17,721 bases of DNA from the NCBI GenBank assembly GCA_002495225.1, contig DAEF01000024.1, forward strand, positions 1,135 to 18,855. Direction: 5' to 3'. Below the pieces are notes generated by a model. It ran no database searches. It was given only the letters and a program-made list of their open reading frames with translations, and was not told the origin of the DNA. Numbering within the stretch: position 1 is the first letter of the stretch; each line of letters begins with the position of its first letter. Below, piece after piece: positions 1 through 6,681 of the stretch. A program made the translations under genes and the position numbers. This DNA comes from Methanoregulaceae archaeon UBA288 (lineage in GTDB: Archaea > Halobacteriota > Methanomicrobia > Methanomicrobiales > Methanospirillaceae).

Positions 1-156
1 GTGATCCGAGGAAACAGGACCCGAGGGAAATTACAGCACTTCTGAAACGCTACCGGAGAATGCTTATTCGCATAGTTCGATCGGGGCACTATTGTGCATT
101 GGAATCATTATCATGGATGATGATTCGAAACTGTTGGAGAAATAAAGTGTGAAACG
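1..156. other. AT-rich left-edge intergenic region, possible 3' end of an upstream gene
   Basis: This stretch is visibly richer in A and T than the rest of the window, which suggests non-coding or regulatory DNA before the gene at 157. One plus-strand frame stays open from base 3 to a TGA at 150-152 (about 49 codons, opening DPRKQDPREITALLKRY), so it could be the tail of a gene beginning before the window. I do not recognise that peptide, and its second half does not look convincingly protein-like. A clean TATA box for the gene at 157 is not evident; GGAGA at 136-140 lies 16 bases from the ATG, too far for an ordinary ribosome binding site. Confidence 0.3.
102..126. repeat. Inverted repeat upstream of the archaemetzincin-like gene
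   Basis: GAATCATTAT (102-111) pairs with ATGATGATTC (117-126) across a 5-base CATGG centre: ten pairs, one of them T-G. It lies about 30 bases before the ATG at 157, inside the AT-rich region. It could be an operator or an RNA hairpin; the sequence does not decide between them. Confidence 0.4.
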
Positions 157-600
157 ATGTCCCCCTCGATCCTGCTCGTGCCCGTGGCACCCCTCCCGGC
201 CAGGCCCGCGCTCGACGCCCTCGCCGCGCGCCTCGCCGACGCTTTCGACCGGGCCGTCCGGGTCACCGACCCGGTCCATGCCCCGGCCGCGGCCCGACTC
301 GAGCCCGACCGCTTGGCCGCCGCGCCGATACGCGCTGCGATCGCCGCCACGTGGGGGTGCGGCTGCCGGGACCGGCTCGTGGGGGTGACCGCCGCAGACC
401 TCGCCGGGGACGGTCCGCCGGGGCCCGCCGGGTGCGGGGGCGTCCTTCTCCTCTCCGCGCCGGGTGACGCGCCCCTCCCCGGGCTCGTCAGGGCGGTCGG
501 CCGGAGCCTCGGCCTCGCGGACTGCCCCGACCCCGGCTGCGCCATGCACCCCGGCGGCGACGCCCCGGGGCTCTGCCGGGCCTGCCGGGGCCGGTGCTGA
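157..600 (+). CDS. Degenerate archaemetzincin-like protein, catalytic site lost
   Basis: This 147-residue protein resembles archaemetzincin. It opens with a hydrophobic strand (ILLVPV), has a DRLVGVTAADL segment like the family's core strand, and ends in the archaemetzincin Cys pattern. Archaemetzincins are zinc proteases with HExxHxxGxxxC-x4-C-x-M-x17-C-x-x-C. Here the window aligns exactly from residue 112, but the zinc and catalytic residues read R112-A113 for HE, R116 for the second His and D122 for the third. Cys123, Cys128, Met130, Cys140 and Cys143, the structural zinc-site residues, are kept, although the spacer before the last CxxC is 9 residues instead of 17. The middle of the protein is shorter than in family members. 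Peptidase activity is therefore not expected. The frame is intact with strong GC-rich coding bias, so this looks like a maintained non-catalytic relative rather than a decaying gene. ATG 157 was chosen because no better in-frame start exists. Confidence 0.6.
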   Translation: MSPSILLVPVAPLPARPALDALAARLADAFDRAVRVTDPVHAPAAARLEPDRLAAAPIRAAIAATWGCGCRDRLVGVTAADLAGDGPPGPAGCGGVLLLSAPGDAPLPGLVRAVGRSLGLADCPDPGCAMHPGGDAPGLCRACRGRC

Positions 601-621
601 TCGCACCGGGCCGACCGCCGC

Positions 622-631
622 CTTTTTTACC
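622..631 (+). promoter_or_regulatory. TATA-like promoter of the LURP-one gene
   Basis: CTTTTTTACC is centred about 27 bases before ATG 654, the spacing expected for an archaeal TATA box driving a leaderless mRNA. A nearly identical CTTTTTACC lies at the same spacing before the ABC ATPase gene at 13965. This supports 654 as the start over the later ATG at 696. Confidence 0.5.
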
Positions 632-653
632 CTGCCGGGGGCATGGTCAGGGT

Positions 654-1160
654 ATGGGCAGCCAGGAAGGAGGAGCCGGCCCGCGCCGGTTCCGGATGCG
701 CGAGCGGTTCTTCGACCTCGGGGAGGACTTCACGGTCGAGGACGAGGCGGGCCGGCCCGCGTTCCGGGTCGACGGGAAGGTGCTCACGCTCAGGAAAACC
801 TTCGTGCTCGAGGACCTGGACGGCCGGCCGCTCGCCACCATCCGCGAGCCCCTGGTCTCGCTCCGGGACACGGTGGTGATCGACCGGCCCGGGCGACCGT
901 CCGCGACCGTGAAGCGGGCGCTCTTCTCGCTCCTCCGGCCCCGGTTCCACGTCGAGCTCGCGGAGGGCGACCTCGAGGTCGTCGGCGACATCGTCGGCCA
1001 CGAGTTCACGATACGCGGGGACCGGGGAGACGTCGCCAGGATCTCGCGCTCGTGGTTCCGAATCCGTGACGCCTACGGCGTCGAAGTCGAGCCGGGAGAG
1101 GACGCGGCCCTGATGATCTCGATCGCGGTCGCGCTCGAGTCCTTCGACCGGGGCGAGTAG
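654..1160 (+). CDS. LURP-one-related family protein
   Basis: The 168-residue product matches the LURP-one-related (Tubby C-terminal-like) fold: an opening RFRMRERFFDLGEDFTVEDE, then paired strands with G-(K)-V-L-T-L-R-K and the repeated beta pattern ending ISIAVALESF. Family members are typically about 160-170 residues, so it is full length. The biochemical role is unknown; relatives resemble tubby and scramblase-like proteins and are thought to bind lipid or membrane, which I cannot confirm here. It has no signal peptide or membrane span. ATG 654 fits the TATA box at 622-631 and keeps the conserved RFRM segment; ATG 696 would remove it. The stop (TAG) lies one base before the stop of the convergent DUF2284 gene. 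Confidence 0.75.
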   Translation: MGSQEGGAGPRRFRMRERFFDLGEDFTVEDEAGRPAFRVDGKVLTLRKTFVLEDLDGRPLATIREPLVSLRDTVVIDRPGRPSATVKRALFSLLRPRFHVELAEGDLEVVGDIVGHEFTIRGDRGDVARISRSWFRIRDAYGVEVEPGEDAALMISIAVALESFDRGE

Positions 1161-1161
1161 C

Positions 1162-1797
1162 CTACTCGAGCAGGACCAGGCCGACCGAGACCACGTCGGG
1201 CCGGACGATCTTGCCGTACTCGAGGTTCCTCGACGGGATCGTCCTGAGGTCCCAGCCGACCTTCGCCGCCGTCGCGAAGACGTCCATGCCGGCGGCCTCC
1301 ATGGAGGGGCGGACCCGGTCCGGCGACCTGCAGAGCCGGCGGAACGACTCGTCCACGGAGCCCGACTGCTCCTCGGCCACGCATTCCTCGCAGAACGCGC
1401 ACGGGTACCCGCCGAAGGCGAAGGCCTTGTAGAACCCGTCGTAGAACGCGGTCTTCTCGAGCCGGTGGACGGTCGTGTTCACCCAGAGGATCAGGTCGCG
1501 GTAGAACATGTGAAAGTCGTCGGGAATGTCGTCCGGCCCGAAGGCGCCGTGGCCCGGGACCCCGTCGAACCGGACGAGGAGCGCCGCCTCGTACTCGCCC
1601 AGCATGGCCCGCGTCTCGGCCGGCGCGGGCGCGTACGGCGGGCACGAGAGGTGCTTCGCGTAGCCCTTGCAGCCGTACCGGCACTTGAACCGGACCCACT
1701 CGGCGACCACGACGTCCCGCGGCGCGATCGGCACGGCGAGGGCGCCGGCATCGGCCGCGAGCCCCGTCAGCGCCTCGATCTCTTCTTCGCGATCCAT
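1162..1797 (-). CDS. DUF2284 Cys-rich putative metal-binding protein
   Basis: This 211-residue protein carries the full Cys signature of DUF2284 (predicted metal-binding proteins, COG5423): FKCRYGCKGYAKHLSCPPY near residues 37-55, YPCAFCEEC in the middle, and a C-terminal CRSPDRVRPSMEAAGMDVF. These Cys clusters suggest iron-sulfur or other metal binding; the reaction is unknown. The frame is open upstream to 1914, but the family N-terminus and the ATG at 1797 (MDREEEIEALTGL) point to that start; a GGAG abuts it directly, which is too close to be a good ribosome site. A TATA-like element sits at 1832-1839. It lies 43 bases downstream of the peroxiredoxin gene on the same strand, so it may be co-transcribed with it or use its own promoter. 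Its 3' end is one base from that of the LURP-one gene. Confidence 0.85.
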   Translation of the reverse strand: MDREEEIEALTGLAADAGALAVPIAPRDVVVAEWVRFKCRYGCKGYAKHLSCPPYAPAPAETRAMLGEYEAALLVRFDGVPGHGAFGPDDIPDDFHMFYRDLILWVNTTVHRLEKTAFYDGFYKAFAFGGYPCAFCEECVAEEQSGSVDESFRRLCRSPDRVRPSMEAAGMDVFATAAKVGWDLRTIPSRNLEYGKIVRPDVVSVGLVLLE

Positions 1798-1831
1798 CTC
1801 CGTTCCCGATCGATCCAGGGGATGGACCTGG

Positions 1832-1839
1832 GCATAAGG
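1832..1839 (-). promoter_or_regulatory. Possible TATA box for the DUF2284 gene
   Basis: Read on the minus strand this is CCTTATGC, about 39 bases before ATG 1797, giving a predicted start of transcription roughly 12 bases ahead of the ATG. It resembles CCTTATCC before the peroxiredoxin gene. The evidence is pattern and spacing only. Confidence 0.3.
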
Positions 1840-1840
1840 G

Positions 1841-2314
1841 TTACGCCGTCTTCCGAAGGAACGCGAGCACGTCGTCGAGCGCCGGGACCTCGTGGATCGG
1901 GTAGACGCGGGCAAATGCGATCCGGCCGTCGCGGCCGACCACGATGTTCGCCCGCTCCGAGAAGCCGTTCTTCTCCCGGAGGACCCCGAAGGCGCGGGCC
2001 ACCGCGCCGTGCGGCCAGAAGTCGGCGAGAAGCGGGGTCACGGTGACTCCGATCTCGTCTCCCCATGCCCGCTTCGAGATCCACGAGTCGATGCTGATCC
2101 CGACCGCGACGCAGTCGAGGTCGACGAACGCCGGCTGGTGCGCCTCGAGCGCCCGCATCTGCGCGGCGCAGGCGTCGGTCCAGGCGAGCGGGTGAAAGGA
2201 GAGGAGCCACCGCTGCCCGTCGCCGGGCGAGAAGGTGACGGGTGTGCGCCGCTGGTCCTCGAGCGTGAAGCCCGTTGCCGTCCGTCCGACGAGATCCGTT
2301 CCCGGGTCGTCCAT
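1841..2314 (-). CDS. Peroxiredoxin (AhpC/TSA, AhpE-like)
   Basis: This 157-residue thioredoxin-fold protein should reduce peroxides with a catalytic cysteine in the cytoplasm. It has the peroxiredoxin P-x3-T-x2-C motif as HPLAWTDAC (Pro42, Thr46, Cys49), and the active-site Arg is provided by GFSERANIVV near residue 120. A second Cys (Cys68, in VDLDCVAVG) exists but is not in a classic resolving position, so the mechanism (1-Cys or atypical 2-Cys) is open. The flanking text ISIDSWISKRAWGDEIG is typical of the family. The reading frame is open far upstream, but ATG 2314 gives the usual N-terminus and lies 27 bases from a TATA-like CCTTATCC, consistent with a leaderless mRNA. It is divergent from the GNAT gene (start-to-start gap 72 bases) and upstream of DUF2284 on the same strand. 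Confidence 0.85.
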   Translation of the reverse strand: MDDPGTDLVGRTATGFTLEDQRRTPVTFSPGDGQRWLLSFHPLAWTDACAAQMRALEAHQPAFVDLDCVAVGISIDSWISKRAWGDEIGVTVTPLLADFWPHGAVARAFGVLREKNGFSERANIVVGRDGRIAFARVYPIHEVPALDDVLAFLRKTA

Positions 2315-2336
2315 GCCCGTGGATGGGGCTTCGACC

Positions 2337-2344
2337 GGATAAGG
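2337..2344 (-). promoter_or_regulatory. TATA-like promoter of the peroxiredoxin gene
   Basis: On the minus strand this reads CCTTATCC, centred 27 bases before ATG 2314, the leaderless archaeal spacing. It sits in the 72-base divergent region shared with the GNAT gene, for which only a weak CCTTTGCC (about 2357-2363) could serve as TATA box. Confidence 0.45.
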
Positions 2345-2386
2345 GATTCGGCAGCTCCTTTGCCTCGCCCGCCGACCTGATCCCGC

Positions 2387-2848
2387 ATGGGATGGACCGT
2401 GCGGCCGTTCTGCGAGACGGACTTCCCGGCCGTCTGGGCGCTTGAGCGGGTCCGCGACGCCGAGGGTTACACTTCGGCCGTCACCGTCCGGCAGGCTGCG
2501 GCACTCTGGCCTGCGACGTTCCTCGTCGCGGACGGGAACGACGGGGCAGCCGGTTTCACGATCGGGGCGGTATCGTCCGATCCGCTCGTCGGCTGGGTCC
2601 TGCGGCTGAAGGTCCACGAGGACCGGCGGCGAAAGGGATGCGCGACGGCACTGCTCGTCGCGGTCCTCGAACGGCTCCGCGACGTCGGAGTGCGCGCGGT
2701 CCGACTCACGGTCGCGCCGGGGAACGGGCCGGCCCGTGCGCTCTATGCCGGGCTCGGCTTTCGCGAGGAGGCCGTACTCCCCGCGTACTTCGGCCAGGGC
2801 GAGGACCGGCTCCTGCTCTGCCGTCCGAGCGACCCACCTCTTCTGTAG
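2387..2848 (+). CDS. GNAT family N-acetyltransferase
   Basis: The 153-residue protein has the GNAT fold pattern: VRPFCETDFPAVWALE at the N-terminus, the acetyl-CoA loop R81-x-x-G84-x-A86 (in RRRKGCATALL), and the C-terminal motif GNGPARALYAGLGF. It should transfer an acetyl group from acetyl-CoA to an amine; the layout is RimI-like, but the substrate, whether a protein N-terminus or a small molecule, cannot be told. It is full length, with no signal or membrane span. ATG 2387 gives the normal N-terminus (MGWTVRPF) and has no clear ribosome site, so the message may be leaderless. It is divergent from the peroxiredoxin gene and converges on trpA across an 83-base gap in which I see no gene. Confidence 0.85.
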   Translation: MGWTVRPFCETDFPAVWALERVRDAEGYTSAVTVRQAAALWPATFLVADGNDGAAGFTIGAVSSDPLVGWVLRLKVHEDRRRKGCATALLVAVLERLRDVGVRAVRLTVAPGNGPARALYAGLGFREEAVLPAYFGQGEDRLLLCRPSDPPLL

Positions 2849-2931
2849 CCGCCGACGGGACGGAGGGGCCGGGGCGGCCCGGCGCGTGACCGCTGGGAAG
2901 AGCCCGTACCGGTGTTCCGTGCCGCCACCCG

Positions 2932-3738
2932 TCAACCGGGCGACGGGTCCAGGGCGGCACGGAGGGAGGAGATGTAGGCGCCGAGCGCACGGTGCATGGC
3001 CGGCTCGTCGCACCCATGCGCCTCGACCAGGGAGACGATCGCGGAACCGACGATCACCCCGTCCGCCCCGGATGCAATCACGGCGAGGGCCTGGTCCGGG
3101 GTCGCGATCCCGAATCCGACCGCGATCGGCAGGTCCGTGGTCCTCCGGAGCCGTTCGACGAACGGCGCGACCGCGTCAGGAACCCCGTCGCGGACCCCGG
3201 TCACCCCGCGACTCGAGACTGCGTACACGAACCCCTCCGCCTCCCGCCCGATCCGGGCGAGCCGCGCGTCGCCGGTCGCCGGCGACGCCATCAGGATCCG
3301 GTCGAGCCCGGCGGCGCGGCAGGCGGGGTGGAGTTCGTCGGACTGCTCGACCGGAAGGTCGACGCAGAGGAGTCCGTCGACGCCGGCGGCCGCCGCATCG
3401 CTGCAGAACCGGTCGACGCCGTACCGGTAGAGCACGTTGAAGTAGCAGAGGAGGACGATCGGCGCGTCGGCCCCGCCGTCGCGGAGCGTCCGGACGAGGG
3501 CGAAGAGCCCGGTGGGAGTCATGCCGGCGGCAAGAGCCCGTCCATCGGCCCGCTCGATCACTTTCCCGTCGCCGGTGGGGTCCGAGTACGGCATACCGAG
3601 CTCGAGGACGTCGGCACCCGAGGCGAGGAGGGTCGCGGCGATCCGCGCCGAACTCGCGGGATCAGGGTCGCCGGCGACCGTGAACGCGACGAGGGTGGGA
3701 CGGTGCGGGTCGGAGAAGGCGCATGCGAGCCGGCTCAA
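2932..3738 (-). CDS. trpA: Tryptophan synthase alpha subunit
   Basis: TrpA cleaves indole-3-glycerol phosphate to indole and glyceraldehyde 3-phosphate and passes indole to TrpB. The 268-residue protein keeps the catalytic pair Glu46 (VLELGMPYSDP) and Asp57 (TGDGKVIERA), with the same 11-residue spacing as Glu49 and Asp60 of Salmonella TrpA. The phosphate-binding region GFGIATPDQA and GVIVGSAIV is intact. The start is a TTG at 3738 whose last bases overlap the TGA of trpB, so translation is probably coupled; a GGTGG lies just upstream. It is the last gene of the operon, and its 3' end converges on the GNAT gene. Confidence 0.95.
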   Translation of the reverse strand: MSRLACAFSDPHRPTLVAFTVAGDPDPASSARIAATLLASGADVLELGMPYSDPTGDGKVIERADGRALAAGMTPTGLFALVRTLRDGGADAPIVLLCYFNVLYRYGVDRFCSDAAAAGVDGLLCVDLPVEQSDELHPACRAAGLDRILMASPATGDARLARIGREAEGFVYAVSSRGVTGVRDGVPDAVAPFVERLRRTTDLPIAVGFGIATPDQALAVIASGADGVIVGSAIVSLVEAHGCDEPAMHRALGAYISSLRAALDPSPG

Positions 3739-4913
3739 ACGACCACCCCCCGCCGGCGCGCAAGGGCATGCATGTCCTTGTCGCCCCGGCCCGAGATCGA
3801 GATCACCATGATCTCGTCCGCGGCCATCGTCCCGGCGCGCCGGCGGGCCTCGGCGACCGCGTGGGCCGACTCGAGGGCCGGGATGATCCCCTCCGCACGC
3901 GAGAGATACGCGAGGGCGTCGACCGCCTCGTCATCGGTCACGGCCGTGTACTCGACCCGCCCGGTCTCGTGGTAGTGGGCGTGCTCGGGGCCGACGCCGG
4001 GGTAGTCGAGCCCGGCGGCGATGGAGTGGGTGCCGGCGACCTGCCCGGCCGCGTCCTGGAGCAGGTAGGAGAGCGTGCCGTGGAGCACGCCGGGGGCGCC
4101 GGCCGAGAGGGTGGCACCGTGCCTCCCGGTCTCGATCCCCTCCCCGCCGGCCTCCACCCCGACCATCCGGACGGCCGGCTCCCCGGCGAAGGGCGCGAAC
4201 ATCCCGATCGCGTTCGACCCGCCGCCGACGCAGGCGATCAGGAGGTCGGGAAGCCGGCCCTCCGCGGCCATGCACTGGCGCCGTGTCTCCGTCCCGATCA
4301 CGGCCTGGAAGTCCCGGACCATCGTCGGGTACGGATGGGGCCCGGCGGCCGTGCCGAGCAGGTAGTGGGTCGTCTCGAACGACGCGGCCCAGTCGCGGAG
4401 GGCCTCGTTGATCGCGTCCTTGAGGGTCCGCGTCCCGGTCTCCACCGCGTGGACGGTCGCGCCGAGGAGCTCCATCCGGAAGACGTTCAGGCGCTGGCGC
4501 TCCACGTCGAGGCCCCCCATGTAGACCTCGACCGGCAGGCCGAGCGCGGCGCCGACGATCGCGGTCGCGACCCCGTGCTGGCCCGCCCCGGTCTCGGCGA
4601 TCAACCGGGTCCGGCCCATGGTCTTCGCGAGCAGGGCCTGCCCGAGCGTGTTGTTCAGCTTGTGCGCGCCGCCGTGGAGCAGGTCCTCTCGCTTGAGGTA
4701 GACACGGCACCCGAGGTCGGCCGTGAGCCGGGGCGCGAAGGTCAGCGGGGTCGGTCGGCCCGCGTACTCGGAGAGCAGGCGGTCGAGCTCGGCCACGAAG
4801 CCGGGGTCAACCCGGTACCGGTCGTAGGCCGCCTCGAGCTCGAGCACTGCCTCCATCAGGGTCTCGGGCATGTACCGGCCGCCGAAACGGCCGAACCGTC
4901 CGTCGCCCGTCAT
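3735..4913 (-). CDS. trpB: Tryptophan synthase beta subunit (TrpB1 type)
   Basis: TrpB condenses indole and L-serine into tryptophan using pyridoxal phosphate and forms the alpha2-beta2 complex with TrpA. The 392-residue product begins MTGDGRFGRFGGRYMPETL, the classic TrpB1 N-terminus. Lys85 in GGAHKLNNTLGQ is the Schiff-base lysine, GAGQHGVATA carries the catalytic-loop Glu, and GGGSNAIGMF binds the cofactor phosphate. The length and the paired trpA indicate TrpB1 rather than the longer TrpB2. The frame is open to 4958, but ATG 4913 overlaps the TGA of trpC as ATGA and gives the family N-terminus. Confidence 0.96.
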   Translation of the reverse strand: MTGDGRFGRFGGRYMPETLMEAVLELEAAYDRYRVDPGFVAELDRLLSEYAGRPTPLTFAPRLTADLGCRVYLKREDLLHGGAHKLNNTLGQALLAKTMGRTRLIAETGAGQHGVATAIVGAALGLPVEVYMGGLDVERQRLNVFRMELLGATVHAVETGTRTLKDAINEALRDWAASFETTHYLLGTAAGPHPYPTMVRDFQAVIGTETRRQCMAAEGRLPDLLIACVGGGSNAIGMFAPFAGEPAVRMVGVEAGGEGIETGRHGATLSAGAPGVLHGTLSYLLQDAAGQVAGTHSIAAGLDYPGVGPEHAHYHETGRVEYTAVTDDEAVDALAYLSRAEGIIPALESAHAVAEARRRAGTMAADEIMVISISGRGDKDMHALARRRGVVV

Positions 4914-5665
4914 GCGGCCCGGAGCGCCTCCAGCGCCGTGCGGGGGCTCGGGGCCCACATGAGGGCCGAGCCGATCAGGAACGCGTCGCAGTCGGGCGCG
5001 AGCCGCCGGAGGTCCGCCGACGACGAGATGCCGCTCATCGAGACCACGGTCCTCCCATCGTCGCGGAGAGGCGGCGAGAGGCGCGATGTCGTCGAGAGGT
5101 CGATTCTGAGGGTGGTGAGATCCCGGTTGTTGATGCCGACGAGCCGGGCGTCTGTCCCGAGCGCGAGCTCGACCTCGGCCTCCGTCTGGACCTCGACGAG
5201 GGGCTCGAGCCCGGTCTCACGGGCGAGGTCCACGAACGCAGCGAGCCGGTCCCCGAGGACTTTCGCCATCAGAAGGACCGCATCGCCGCCGAGCGCCCGC
5301 GTCTCCGAGAGCTGCCGCTCGTCGATGATGAACTCCTTGCGGAGGAGCGGGACTCCGATAGCGGCCCGGAGCCGGGTCAGGCGGTCGGGGGCGCCCCCGA
5401 AGAACGAGGGCTCGGTCAGGACCGAGAGCGCGGCCGCGCCCCCCGCCACGAGCTCCCGCGCCAGCTCCGCGTGGTCGGGCACGGTCCGGAGCCGGCCGTG
5501 GGCCGGGGAGACGGGCTTGATCTCGGCGATGATCGCCCGGCCGCCCGGGCAGGCCGAGATCGCGCCGGCAAGGGACCGGACCGGTGGAGCGTCGTCGACC
5601 GGAAACTGGTCGCGCAGGGTGGCGCACCGGACCCGGGTGGACGCGATCACCTCGTCGAGAAACAC
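4910..5665 (-). CDS. trpC: Indole-3-glycerol phosphate synthase
   Basis: TrpC cyclises carboxyphenylamino-deoxyribulose phosphate to indole-3-glycerol phosphate. The 251-residue barrel keeps Glu48 and Lys50 (IAEIKPVSP), the general-acid Lys110 (LLRKEFIID), Glu158 (LVEVQTE), Asn180-Arg181 (INNRDL) and Ser211. Two positions depart from Sulfolobus IGPS: the residue equal to Glu210 is Met210 (VVSMSGI in place of the usual SESGI), and Arg54 of the KRxSP motif is Pro. The start is a GTG at 5665 lying within the end of trpD (19-base overlap), supported by a strong GGAGGTGA. It is a single-domain protein, not fused to TrpF. Confidence 0.94.
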   Translation of the reverse strand: MFLDEVIASTRVRCATLRDQFPVDDAPPVRSLAGAISACPGGRAIIAEIKPVSPAHGRLRTVPDHAELARELVAGGAAALSVLTEPSFFGGAPDRLTRLRAAIGVPLLRKEFIIDERQLSETRALGGDAVLLMAKVLGDRLAAFVDLARETGLEPLVEVQTEAEVELALGTDARLVGINNRDLTTLRIDLSTTSRLSPPLRDDGRTVVSMSGISSSADLRRLAPDCDAFLIGSALMWAPSPRTALEALRAA

Positions 5666-6681
5666 GGCTCACCTCCCGTCGCCCGGACCAGGCGTTCGAG
5701 CCGGTCGAGTGCGGCCCCCGAGTCGATCGCCGCCTCGGCCGCCGTGAGGCCGGCGGCGAGGTGGGACCCCCGCCCCCCGAGGACGCACGCGGCCGCGGCG
5801 TTCAGGAGGACGACGTCGCGCGCCGCCCCCTCCTCCCCCGAATGGACCCGGAGCAGGATGCGCGCGTTCTCGTCCGGTCCCCCGCCGGCGAGGGCTGTGC
5901 ACGAAACCCGGTCGAGTCCGAACTCCTCGGGGACGATTGTCATGGTCCTCACCCGGCCGTGGTCGAGTGCCGCCACTGAACTCTCGCCGGTCGTGGTCAG
6001 TTCGTCGAGCCCGCCGCCGTGCACCACGAAGGCCCGGTCCCGGCCGAGGGCCGCGAGCGCCTCCGCGACCGGCACGACGAGCGTCGGGTCGTAGACCCCG
6101 AGGAGCTGGGCGGTGGCGCCGGCCGGGTTCAGAAGCGGACCGAGGAGGTTGAAGACGGTCCGGATCCCCAGCTCGCGCCGGACCCCGGCCGCGTGCCGGA
6201 GGGCCGGGTGGTGGTCGGGGGCGTGGAGGTAGACGATACCGGCCTGGGCGAGGGTCCGGGCCGCGGCCTCGGGGTCAAGCGCGAGCCTCGCGCCGAGCGC
6301 CTCGAGGACGTCGCCCGAGCCGCACCGTGACGAGACCGCCCGGTTTCCGTGCTTGGCCACCGCGACGCCGGCACCGGCGGCGACGAGCGCCGCCCCGGTC
6401 GAGATGTTGAAGGTAGCCATACCGTCCCCCCCGGTCCCGCAGGTGTCGACGAGCGGCCCCGTCACCGCAGGACGGACGCGGACGCTGAACTCCTCCATGG
6501 TCCGGGCGAACGCGGCGAGCTCGGACGCGGTCTCCCCCCGTGTCCGGAGCGCGGCGAGGAGCCCGCCGATCTGGCCGTCGGTCGCCTCGCCGCGCATCAC
6601 GCACTGCATCGCGCCGGTCGCGAGGTGCGGCGGGAGCTCCCGCCCCCGAACGGCCTCGGCGAGGGCTGCCTGAATCATCAT
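5647..6681 (-). CDS. trpD: Anthranilate phosphoribosyltransferase
   Basis: TrpD transfers the phosphoribosyl group of PRPP to anthranilate. The 344-residue protein shows the PRPP and magnesium motifs: VDTCGTGGDGMATFNIST near the middle of the N-terminal half, then AKHGNRAVSSRCGSGDVLEALG. The helical N-terminal domain (EAVRGRELPPHLATGAMQCVMRGEATDGQIGG) is complete. The frame is open further upstream inside trpG, but ATG 6681 has GGAGG (6692-6688) six bases ahead and overlaps the stop of trpG; an adjacent second ATG at 6678 is an alternative. The 3' end overlaps trpC by 19 bases. Confidence 0.95.
   Translation of the reverse strand: MMIQAALAEAVRGRELPPHLATGAMQCVMRGEATDGQIGGLLAALRTRGETASELAAFARTMEEFSVRVRPAVTGPLVDTCGTGGDGMATFNISTGAALVAAGAGVAVAKHGNRAVSSRCGSGDVLEALGARLALDPEAAARTLAQAGIVYLHAPDHHPALRHAAGVRRELGIRTVFNLLGPLLNPAGATAQLLGVYDPTLVVPVAEALAALGRDRAFVVHGGGLDELTTTGESSVAALDHGRVRTMTIVPEEFGLDRVSCTALAGGGPDENARILLRVHSGEEGAARDVVLLNAAAACVLGGRGSHLAAGLTAAEAAIDSGAALDRLERLVRATGGEPCFSTR
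5669..5676 (-). promoter_or_regulatory. Strong ribosome binding site of trpC
   Basis: On the minus strand this is GGAGGTGA, the full anti-Shine-Dalgarno complement, with GGAGG six bases before GTG 5665. It lies inside the trpD coding region and fixes the trpC start despite the 19-base overlap. Confidence 0.75.

Noticed and set aside
1841..3013. A 390-codon minus-strand frame as one protein
   Set aside because: Only the last 157 codons match peroxiredoxin; the upstream part is antisense to the GNAT gene, and a TATA element with a proper ATG lies at 2314-2344.
3723..5747. A very long plus-strand open frame (674 codons) opposite trpB and trpC
   Set aside because: It is antisense to well-recognised enzymes, has no recognisable domain, and is rich in Arg, Gly and Pro as expected for a high-GC shadow frame.
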